13,910 bases of DNA from Prevotella sp. CAG:924 (lineage in GTDB: Bacteria > Bacteroidota > Bacteroidia > Bacteroidales > Bacteroidaceae): the NCBI GenBank assembly GCA_000431975.1, contig HF988526.1, forward strand, positions 9,446 through 23,355. Direction: 5' to 3'. Shown in pieces: positions 5,743-11,963 of this stretch. Below the pieces are notes generated by a model. The model was not told the DNA's origin, ran no database searches, and saw only the letters and a list, made by a program, of their open reading frames with translations. The position numbers and the translations under genes were made by a program. The first letter of the stretch is position 1, and each line of letters begins with the position of its first letter.

Positions 5743-7947
5743 ATGATTAAAACTATTATTATGTGCGCTGCCATGTTACTGGCTACTTCGGTAGTTCCTG
5801 CTCAGGAGCGCATTAGCTTGAAGGCGCTTGCGAATGGTGAGTTTTCCGCCAAAACGGTCAGCGGCATTACACCTATCCGAGGTACTGACCAGTATGCCAG
5901 AATCTCTGCCGATGGCAAGCAGATTGTACAATATTCTTTCAAGACCGGCAAACAGACGGCCGTGTTGTTTGATGTGAACAATACTCAAGGCGAAACGATT
6001 AAGAAACTGAATGGATACCTGATGTCTCCGGACGGTCAGCGTATGCTCATTGCTACGAATCGTCAGGCCGTGTATCGTCGTTCCTATAAGGCTGACTGGT
6101 ATATCTATACCATTCAGAGCCGTAAGTTGGAAAAACTCTCCGAAGGAGGTCCTCAGCAGGCCCCCGTATGGTCGCCTAACGGACAGCAGGTGGCTTTTGT
6201 ACGCGATAACAATATCTTCCTCGTCAAGTTGCTTTACGACAATGCAGAAAGTCAGGTGACGAAGGACGGAAAAGTGAATGAGATCATCAATGGTATTCCC
6301 GATTGGGTGTATGAGGAGGAATTTGCATTCAACAGTGCCCTTACATTCAATGCTGATGGAACGATGCTTTGTTGGATCAAGTTCAATGAGTCGGCAGTGA
6401 GGCAGTATAGTCTTCAGATGTTTAAAGGTGCTCAGCCTGAGCACAAAGAGTATGCTGAGTATCCCGGCAGCTATACTTACAAATATCCAAAGGCTGGACA
6501 GGTAAATTCCACGGTCACAGCATGGAGCTATGATATCAAGAGTCATCGCACGCAGCAGTTACAGGTGACATTGCCGGCTGATGGCTATATGCCTCGCATT
6601 CTTCCCACGGACAATGCCAACAGTGTGCTGGTCTATACGATGCCTCGTCATCAGGATCAGTTGAACATCTATTCCGTGAATCCCCGTACGACGCTTAGCC
6701 AGCTTGTCATCAGCGAGAAAAATAGCAAGTATGTGAAGGAGGAAGTGATGGAGCAGATTAAGACAGGTACTAACTATATCCTGATGCCCAGCGACAGGGA
6801 TGGTTATATGCACTTGTATCTTTATGACCAGAACGGACAACTGAAGCGGAAGATTGGTGACGGAGAGTATGATATCACTGATGTGTACGGCTATGATGAA
6901 AAGACAGGTGATGTTTATTATCAGGCTGCATTACCAACCCCGCAGGATCGTCAGATCTTTGTGAGCCACCGTAATGGTAAGACAGAATGTCTCACAGAGG
7001 GAGCAGGTTGGAATGTCGCCACTTTCTCGGGTGATTATGCATACTTCGTTAATAATTGGAGCGATCGCAATACACCATATGTCTATACGACACGAAATAA
7101 TGGAGGTAAAGTTATCGCTACGAATGTCGACAATGCAGAATTGAAGGAGAAAACAAAGAAATACGGATGGTCACCGAAGGAGACTTTCTCTTTTACAACT
7201 TCCGAGGGTGTGAAGCTTGATGGATGGATGGTGAAGCCGGCCGACTTCAATGCTTCCAAGAAATATCCCGTTATTCTTTTCCAATATAGTGGACCAGGTT
7301 CTCAGCAGGTCATCAACTCCTGGAATATCGGTTCCATGGGACAAGGTGGTGCCTTTGACGAGTATTTGGCTCAGCAGGGCTTTATAGTGGTATGTGTTGA
7401 CGGACGTGGTACTGGAGGCCGTGGTGCTGATTGGGAAAAGTGTACTTATCTGCAGTTGGGTAAGCTTGAGGCTAAGGATCAGGTGGAGACAGCTTTGTAT
7501 CTGGCACAGCAGCCTTATGTGGATAAAGACAGAATAGGTATTTGGGGATGGTCATACGGAGGCTTCAACACGCTGATGAGTATGAGTGAGGGACGTGCAG
7601 TCTTCAAAGCTGGTGTGGCCGTAGCTCCACCGACAGATTGGCGCTACTACGATAGTGTCTATACAGAACGCTATATGCGGACACCGAAAGAAAATCCAAA
7701 TGGTTATGATGATAATCCTATCCATCGTGCTAATGAGCTCAATGGTGCATTGCTGATTTGTCATGGCACGGCCGATGATAATGTGCATCCGCAGAATACG
7801 TTTGAGTATGCGGAGGCGCTCGTTCAAGCCGATAAGGATTTCAAGGAGAACTATTATACGAATCGTAATCACAGCATTTTCGGAGGCAATACGCGTAATC
7901 ACCTCCTGCGTCAGATTTCCGAATGGTTCCAGCTTTATCTGAAATAG
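5743..7947 (+). CDS. Dipeptidyl peptidase IV (S9B prolyl peptidase), periplasmic
   Basis: The 734-residue protein has a Sec signal peptide (MIKTIIMCAAMLLATSVVPA, cleavage before QE), a beta-propeller domain, and a C-terminal alpha/beta hydrolase domain. The catalytic triad is visible: S604 in GWSYGG, D678 in HGTADDN, H710 in NRNHSIFGG. The propeller has DWVYEEEFA with E192 and E193, the pair that binds the free N-terminus of the substrate in DPP-IV, and N680 matches the DPP-IV substrate-binding Asn. Together these indicate release of X-Pro or X-Ala dipeptides from peptide N-termini, supporting periplasmic peptide use. The frame could be extended to a TTG at 5677, but that would run through the promoter and destroy the signal peptide, so ATG 5743 is chosen. 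Length fits bacterial DPP-IV. It is monocistronic, with two hairpins downstream. Confidence 0.95.
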   Translation: MIKTIIMCAAMLLATSVVPAQERISLKALANGEFSAKTVSGITPIRGTDQYARISADGKQIVQYSFKTGKQTAVLFDVNNTQGETIKKLNGYLMSPDGQRMLIATNRQAVYRRSYKADWYIYTIQSRKLEKLSEGGPQQAPVWSPNGQQVAFVRDNNIFLVKLLYDNAESQVTKDGKVNEIINGIPDWVYEEEFAFNSALTFNADGTMLCWIKFNESAVRQYSLQMFKGAQPEHKEYAEYPGSYTYKYPKAGQVNSTVTAWSYDIKSHRTQQLQVTLPADGYMPRILPTDNANSVLVYTMPRHQDQLNIYSVNPRTTLSQLVISEKNSKYVKEEVMEQIKTGTNYILMPSDRDGYMHLYLYDQNGQLKRKIGDGEYDITDVYGYDEKTGDVYYQAALPTPQDRQIFVSHRNGKTECLTEGAGWNVATFSGDYAYFVNNWSDRNTPYVYTTRNNGGKVIATNVDNAELKEKTKKYGWSPKETFSFTTSEGVKLDGWMVKPADFNASKKYPVILFQYSGPGSQQVINSWNIGSMGQGGAFDEYLAQQGFIVVCVDGRGTGGRGADWEKCTYLQLGKLEAKDQVETALYLAQQPYVDKDRIGIWGWSYGGFNTLMSMSEGRAVFKAGVAVAPPTDWRYYDSVYTERYMRTPKENPNGYDDNPIHRANELNGALLICHGTADDNVHPQNTFEYAEALVQADKDFKENYYTNRNHSIFGGNTRNHLLRQISEWFQLYLK

Positions 7948-7962
7948 GCAGATTAGGAATGC

Positions 7963-7994
7963 GGTAGAAGATGGGATTTCTCCTGTGTTCTACC
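7963..7994 (+). terminator. First hairpin after the DPP-IV gene
   Basis: GGTAGAA (7963-7969) pairs with TTCTACC (7988-7994), with a possible inner GGGA/TCTCC pairing. A T-rich run follows at about 8006-8016, not immediately after the stem, so it is a weak terminator or a 3'-end-stabilising stem placed before the stronger one at 8019. Confidence 0.45.
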
Positions 7995-8018
7995 ATTTGA
8001 TAGGATATTTTTATTTTA

Positions 8019-8070
8019 ACGCTTGTGCTGACAGCATCTTTGTGTGTTGTCGGCTCAAGCGTCGTTTTTT
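8019..8070 (+). terminator. Strong intrinsic terminator after the DPP-IV gene
   Basis: ACGCTTG (8019-8025) pairs with CAAGCGT (8056-8062); past a T-T mismatch the stem continues with GC, a T-G wobble and GACA/TGTC. Six T residues follow at 8065-8070. The orientation fits termination of the plus-strand DPP-IV transcript. Confidence 0.8.
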
Positions 8071-8179
8071 ATATAGCCGATTGTCGGTTTAGATCCGATG
8101 ATGTTAAGAGAAAAGGTTGTGGGCTACAGCCTGAACAGGAGCTCGATTTTTTATCTGTTAGCGAATGCGTAATCCCACT

Positions 8180-8219
8180 GTAACAAGGATATACCAGATG
8201 TAGGATATTTCCTTGTTAC
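8180..8219. repeat. Long inverted repeat between convergent transcripts
   Basis: GTAACAAGGA (8180-8189) is complementary to TCCTTGTTAC (8210-8219), ten perfect pairs with further TAT/ATA pairing after a two-base bulge. It sits 22 bases beyond the stop of the minus-strand PqqD-like gene, where a terminator would be expected, but no U tract follows on either strand. The rest of 8071-8241 shows no gene. Confidence 0.65.
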
Positions 8220-8241
8220 GGTTGAGATTCCCTATCTCCTG

Positions 8242-8529
8242 TCAGTCTAGGATGATTCCCAGCTCATGCCATTGGCTGTGTAGCTTTTTCACGTCTTCTA
8301 TAGCCTGTTGGTAAGTTAGAGGCGTATTCTCATCGAGAGAGTATTGTTTTATAAGCATTTTCGCCAATTCTTCTTCGCTGCGGTCATCATGCTCGATCTG
8401 TCTCCAAAGATAGGCCGCAGTCTCATTTAAACTGATAATATCGCTGAAGTCAATATTTTCCTTACCTTCTGCAACAATCATGTATTGTCCGCAGATTTCT
8501 CTAACATAAAATCCTGGTTTTGCTTTCAT
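8242..8529 (-). CDS. PqqD-like peptide-recognition (RRE-type) protein
   Basis: The 95-residue product has the PqqD-family pattern: an N-terminal strand region (GFYVREICGQYMIVAEG), a middle segment ending SLNETAAYLWRQIE (about 33-46), where the LN and the aromatic W are family hallmarks, and a C-terminal helical part. PqqD proteins are winged-helix domains that bind the leader of a ribosomally made peptide and present it to a modifying enzyme; stand-alone versions occur in lasso peptide and other RiPP clusters. It is the last gene of a minus-strand unit after the S24/S26 peptidase and the HPr-kinase-like protein, 83 bases downstream of the former. No precursor peptide or radical SAM partner is adjacent; the radical SAM gene at 4741-5616 is of a different family. 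Cytoplasmic, with no signal peptide. Confidence 0.8.
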   Translation of the reverse strand: MKAKPGFYVREICGQYMIVAEGKENIDFSDIISLNETAAYLWRQIEHDDRSEEELAKMLIKQYSLDENTPLTYQQAIEDVKKLHSQWHELGIILD

Positions 8530-8612
8530 ATACTATTGTCTGTTTTTGTTTATCATTGTTGAATTAAATGGGCATAAATAGTTCTTCTCTATTCTGTTGC
8601 GATGTCTTATTC

Positions 8613-9110
8613 TTATATAGCTCCGAAGAGTGGAATCCATATTCGCCGATAGGCGGCAAGTAGATATCTGCGGACAGGCCGCAGTCGCATCCACCAATAA
8701 GAATAAATATGCCATTTGCGGTCGTCAATATGGTCAAGTCGGTCGCTTCCTTTGCGGTAGAAGCCGACAACTTGTGCTTTGATGTCTTTTTGGTTGCAGT
8801 GTTCAGGGTAGATGTTGCCATCGCCCAATAGGGTCACAGTGTCTCCTACCATTGCAATAATGCGGTGGAGCACATATCTCCCTGGGGCAATCTCTGCCAA
8901 TACAGGATCGCCGATGTGTGGATTGCTGGTCTTACGTAGTAGGGCCTTATCGCGATTGTCCTCAAGAAAGGGACGCATGGAGTAGCCTCGCAGACGGAGG
9001 GTCACAGTATGTCCTTCATTGAGCAGACGGATAACCTCAGGAAGAAGTGTCTGGTTGGAGAAGTAGACGTGGTCTGTTGCGGCCTGTTTATTTTCTTTCG
9101 GGTTATTCAT
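8613..9110 (-). CDS. S24/S26-type peptidase-like protein with Ser-His motif
   Basis: The 165-residue product contains GYSMRPFL (candidate nucleophile S44), GRYVLHRI (H82) and GDGN (D97). This layout resembles Sec11/archaeal-type signal peptidases, which use Ser-His-Asp, and not the Ser-Lys dyad of LepB. Unlike a signal peptidase it has no N-terminal membrane anchor: residues 1-20 are polar. The C-terminal third, from about residue 134, is rich in Trp, Tyr and Arg and may be amphipathic. Small S24/S26 proteins of this sort occur in Bacteroidetes beside PqqD and HPr-kinase-like genes. Cleavage of a leader peptide is a reasonable inference but nothing here shows the substrate. It starts 27 bases after the stop of the upstream kinase gene, consistent with one mRNA. 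The assignment to the fold is good; the activity is inferred. Confidence 0.8.
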   Translation of the reverse strand: MNNPKENKQAATDHVYFSNQTLLPEVIRLLNEGHTVTLRLRGYSMRPFLEDNRDKALLRKTSNPHIGDPVLAEIAPGRYVLHRIIAMVGDTVTLLGDGNIYPEHCNQKDIKAQVVGFYRKGSDRLDHIDDRKWHIYSYWWMRLRPVRRYLLAAYRRIWIPLFGAI

Positions 9111-9137
9111 ATTTTGTTGTTTTATAAACAGTCATGA

Positions 9138-10052
9138 TCATGTTTCTGCATTCTCTTTTTTGTGTATTCGGGCATGGCATACCATTGCCGCCTCGCGGTC
9201 GGGACGGCAATAAAGATTATACATTCCGACGGTCTCAACTACTCGTGTTATGGTGTCGCAGATGCTGCTGTAGATATCGTGATCCCATTTCATGGAGGAG
9301 CAGGCAGGAAGTAAAGCGGCAAATCCAGCAATACCATTGATGGATTCCACATAGTTTTCTGATGCCCTATGGATGTGTGTGATGGCTCCGAGTCGTGCCC
9401 TTATGTTACGATAACAGGGAGTCTTTCCGCTCCAAGGACTACCGTAGATAAAAGCCTTATTGTCGATGATGCGGACAATAGGGTTGTCATCATTCATCAA
9501 GTCGCAATTTGGAAGATACCGGAGCCATAAGCTGACATGTGTTGACTTTCCCGTTCCACTCTGAGCAATGAAAGCATATCCCCAATCCTGCTGACGTACG
9601 AGAGAGGCATGGATCAATAGTGTATGGAAGTGGCAGGACGCGAAGGCAAAGACCAGCATCAGGGCATTGCTCAGACCAAAAGAACGCATATCTTGATTAC
9701 CGGTGAGGGCACAATGACAATTGGAAAAGTCCTTGTTAGTGATGAGCAGGCAGCAGGCCCGTTGTTGAATGTCGTGAAGGATGAATTGATATCCGCCATC
9801 AGTCAGACGATCGACGGTAGTCTTACCATTGCCTGTTTCAATGTTGCGGATCTTCTCGCGACACTCTTTTGAAACAGGCCGTAACTGATCGTCAATGGTG
9901 AGAGAAAAAAGTAAAGGGGCCTCTAAAAGGCCATCTATGCGGAAGGGCTGGAATGAAGGCAGAAGTTCAATACTATTGTAGGGGCTTTGAGAAAATTGGA
10001 GTCTGATGGCGAAATCTGCTATTCGAAAGTAGAAAATATTGGTATCATTCAT
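9138..10052 (-). CDS. HPr serine kinase-like P-loop protein
   Basis: The 304-residue product has an uncharacterised N-terminal region (about 1-140), then LLIHASLV (145-152), a P-loop AQSGTGKSTH (163-172), NDDNP (187-191) in place of the acidic motif of HPr kinase, and GSPWSGKTPCYRN (204-216), a conserved block of HPr-kinase-like proteins found next to PqqD genes. True HPr kinase/phosphorylase phosphorylates a serine of HPr to control sugar use; related proteins in lasso peptide clusters phosphorylate the peptide. Neighbouring peptidase and PqqD genes favour a peptide-modifying role over HPr regulation. It is the first gene of the unit. No consensus promoter is seen in the 36 bases between the ATG and a terminator-like hairpin at 10089-10117. 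Start ATG 10052 is the only good one. Family assignment is solid; substrate is unknown. Confidence 0.82.
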   Translation of the reverse strand: MNDTNIFYFRIADFAIRLQFSQSPYNSIELLPSFQPFRIDGLLEAPLLFSLTIDDQLRPVSKECREKIRNIETGNGKTTVDRLTDGGYQFILHDIQQRACCLLITNKDFSNCHCALTGNQDMRSFGLSNALMLVFAFASCHFHTLLIHASLVRQQDWGYAFIAQSGTGKSTHVSLWLRYLPNCDLMNDDNPIVRIIDNKAFIYGSPWSGKTPCYRNIRARLGAITHIHRASENYVESINGIAGFAALLPACSSMKWDHDIYSSICDTITRVVETVGMYNLYCRPDREAAMVCHARIHKKENAET

Positions 10053-10088
10053 AAAGATGGGGCAATCTTGTGATTATAATATAACAAT

Positions 10089-10117
10089 AGGCCAGTCTAC
10101 ACGCTGGTAGCTGGCCT
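10089..10117 (-). terminator. Terminator-like hairpin between the Lys-tailed protein and kinase genes
   Basis: AGGCCAG (10089-10095) pairs with CTGGCCT (10111-10117); after a bulged T, CTAC pairs with GTAG around a six-base loop. On the minus strand the stem is followed by a U-rich but interrupted run (ATTGTTATATTATAAT). It would end the transcript of the gene at 10192-10659, 36 bases before the kinase start codon. Confidence 0.65.
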
Positions 10118-10191
10118 GTCCGATTATTTGCTCCGATTTGCCTGCGGCAAGTATGGCCTAAGTCATTAAGCCATTGGGGGATAGATGAAAG

Positions 10192-10659
10192 TTATTCTTT
10201 AGCCTTCTTCGTCTTTTTACTCTTCTTGGCAGGCTTTACATCCTCAGCGTTCAGTTCTGATTCATCGGGAGTGATCTTGTTGTAATGGAAATCGGCCACA
10301 TTAATTGACTTGATGTTATAGTGGTTGCCTTTCAGATAACGTTGGCGCAACTTCATGAATTTTTTTTCAGCTTCTTTCTTGTTCGTGCTGAAGCTTGTGA
10401 TGCAGGTGGCATTGGGAGTTCCTTGACTTTCCAGATAATCTTGTAGCTGGGCTGAGTAATCTTCGCGATGATACAGAAATTTTGTTTTGCTGTCAATCCC
10501 TACAGAGTCAAGGTGCTGAATCTCTGTAAAATATACAGTTGAGTCGTTGAAAGTAGCTGCAAAGCCATACAGATATACACTTGACAGTTTCACTTTTGCG
10601 CCGACCGTCATTGTCGATAGTGTCATGGCAAATACCATGAAGAGATACCTTAATTTCAT
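10192..10659 (-). CDS. Small secreted protein with Lys-rich tail, function unknown
   Basis: I do not recognise a named family, though similar short exported proteins occur beside rpoD in Bacteroides as I recall. The 155-residue product has a clear Sec signal peptide (MKLRYLFMVFAMTLSTMTVGA, cleavage likely before K), so the mature part of about 134 residues is periplasmic or outside. It includes a predicted strand-rich segment (VYLYGFAATFNDSTVYFTEIQHL), a central helix-prone part with EAEKKFMKLRQRYLKG, and a highly basic low-complexity tail from about residue 143 (KPAKKSKKTKKAKE). A single cysteine (in ATCITSF) remains after cleavage. No consensus promoter is visible in the 147 bases up to rpoD, so it may be read through from rpoD; the only hairpin there (AATAC at 10748-10752 with GTATT at 10760-10764) is weak. 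Confidence 0.8.
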   Translation of the reverse strand: MKLRYLFMVFAMTLSTMTVGAKVKLSSVYLYGFAATFNDSTVYFTEIQHLDSVGIDSKTKFLYHREDYSAQLQDYLESQGTPNATCITSFSTNKKEAEKKFMKLRQRYLKGNHYNIKSINVADFHYNKITPDESELNAEDVKPAKKSKKTKKAKE

Positions 10660-10806
10660 TTGTTTATATTGTTTTTTCTGTTAATCATCCATTTGGCCGG
10701 TCTGTCAATCTGCATTTCCCCGTTATGTCGTGTTATGAAAAAGAGATAATACTGTTTCGGTATTGAGTCTAGCAGTCTTTCTCTGTCTTCAATTATTGTT
10801 CACACC

Positions 10807-11667
10807 TTATCCTAAATAGCTTTTGAGCCTAGAGTTGCCTTGGGCATGGCGGAGTTTGCGGATAGCTTTTTCCTTAATTTGTCTGACGCGTTCGCGGGTT
10901 AGGCCATATTTGTCACCGATCTCTTCAAGGGTCATTTCAGTTTGGCCGATGCCGAAGAATGCCTCTATGACGGTGCGTTCCCGTTCTGTCAGGCATTGTA
11001 ATGCTTCGCTGACTTCTTTGCGTAGCGACTCCTGCAACAACTCGTTATCAGTATTTGGTACGTTGTTGTTGGGTAGGACATCGATCAGAGAGTTGTCCTC
11101 ATCCTCGGCAAGAGGTGCGTCCATGGAGAGATGATGCCCGTTTACCTGAAGTGCCTCTATGATTTTGTCTTCCGGCAAATCTATCTTGTCGGCTATTTCG
11201 TTGAGGTTAGGTTTACGTTGATGTTCTTGCTCAAACATATTGAGGATGCGGCGCACCTTAGTGGCAGATCCTACCTGATTGAGAGGTAGTCTGACAATCC
11301 GGCTTTGCTCGGCCAATGCCTGTAGTATGCTTTGACGAATCCACCATACGGCATAAGAGATAAATTTAAAGCCACGTGTCTCATCATATTTGATGGCGGC
11401 TTTGATCAATCCCAAGTTGCCCTCGTTGATTAAGTCTGAAAGAGACAAGCCTTGATTTTGGTACTGCTTGGCAACGGAAACAACAAAACGGAGATTAGCT
11501 TTGATAAGCTGTTCCTGTGCTTGTGTGTCACCTTGCTTGATGCGTTGTGCTAATGCTACTTCCTCCTCGGCGGAGATGAGCTTCTCATGTCCTATTTCCT
11601 GAAGATATCTCTCCAGGGATGCACTCTCTCTATTTGTTATAGATTTATTAATTCTTAGCTGTCTCAT
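10807..11667 (-). CDS. rpoD: Primary RNA polymerase sigma factor (sigma-70 family)
   Basis: The 286-residue protein has region 1.2 (SLERYLQEIG, 17-26), region 2 (LIKANLRFVVSVAKQY, 54-69; DLINEGNLGLIKA, 78-90; the 2.3/2.4 block DETRGFKFISYAVWWIRQSI, 95-114), region 3 (about 135-195) and region 4.2 (MTLEEIGDKYGLTRERVRQIKEKAIRKLR, 245-273). It lacks region 1.1 and the long non-conserved insert of proteobacterial RpoD, as is normal for the primary sigma of Bacteroidetes, which recognises TTTG/TAnnTTTG promoters like those seen across this window. It is cytoplasmic and binds core RNA polymerase. A promoter of that same type lies just upstream, so autoregulation through sigma level is possible. It lies downstream of htrA, separated from it by a terminator. 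Confidence 0.96.
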   Translation of the reverse strand: MRQLRINKSITNRESASLERYLQEIGHEKLISAEEEVALAQRIKQGDTQAQEQLIKANLRFVVSVAKQYQNQGLSLSDLINEGNLGLIKAAIKYDETRGFKFISYAVWWIRQSILQALAEQSRIVRLPLNQVGSATKVRRILNMFEQEHQRKPNLNEIADKIDLPEDKIIEALQVNGHHLSMDAPLAEDEDNSLIDVLPNNNVPNTDNELLQESLRKEVSEALQCLTERERTVIEAFFGIGQTEMTLEEIGDKYGLTRERVRQIKEKAIRKLRHAQGNSRLKSYLG

Positions 11668-11691
11668 TCAGTTCAATCGGATTAGTATTTG

Positions 11692-11722
11692 CAAAAGTAA
11701 GCATTCCTTTTTGACCCTGCAA
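11692..11722 (-). promoter_or_regulatory. rpoD promoter (TTG-N20-TACTTTTG)
   Basis: On the minus strand TACTTTTG (11699-11692) is an exact -7 match, and GTTG, three of four bases of the -33 TTTG, ends at 11720 after a 20-base spacer. The predicted start near 11686 leaves a leader of about 20 bases before the rpoD ATG at 11667. The rest of 11723-11869 shows no gene. Confidence 0.75.
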
Positions 11723-11869
11723 CTTTTCCGTGTAAATAATTAAAAAAAATATGTGACTTTTGATAGTTATTAACCATGACATAGCAGATAACAGGATAGA
11801 CAGGAATACCGGCTCTTGAAATTTCAATTTATATTTTTTGCCGGTTTTATAGTTGTAGATTATAAAATA

Positions 11870-11896
11870 AGCCCACAACGCGATGCGTTGCGGGCT
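11870..11896 (-). terminator. Intrinsic terminator after htrA
   Basis: AGCCC (11870-11874) pairs with GGGCT (11892-11896), and after an A-C mismatch CAACGC pairs with GCGTTG around a GAT loop. On the minus strand it is followed by TATTTTATAAT, giving a U-rich 3' end about 70 bases after the htrA stop codon. It separates htrA from rpoD. Confidence 0.8.
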
Positions 11897-11963
11897 CTCG
11901 GTGAGAAATAAAGATATGAATCTTGTATCTTGATGATCTGTTTAGGTACAATACACTTTGTTT

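Noticed and set aside
5776..6546. A 256-codon minus-strand frame.
   Set aside because: It is wholly antisense inside the DPP-IV gene, whose catalytic motifs and full length prove the plus-strand frame; the antisense product has no recognisable domain.
8564..8821. An 85-codon minus-strand frame (with another of 60 codons at 8533-8715), considered as a possible precursor peptide for the PqqD unit.
   Set aside because: Both mostly overlap the 3' part of the S24/S26 peptidase gene in other frames. The text is out-of-frame translation, with no leader/core pattern outside the overlap.
9624..9872. An 82-codon plus-strand frame.
   Set aside because: It is antisense inside the HPr-kinase-like gene, with no promoter and no recognisable domain.
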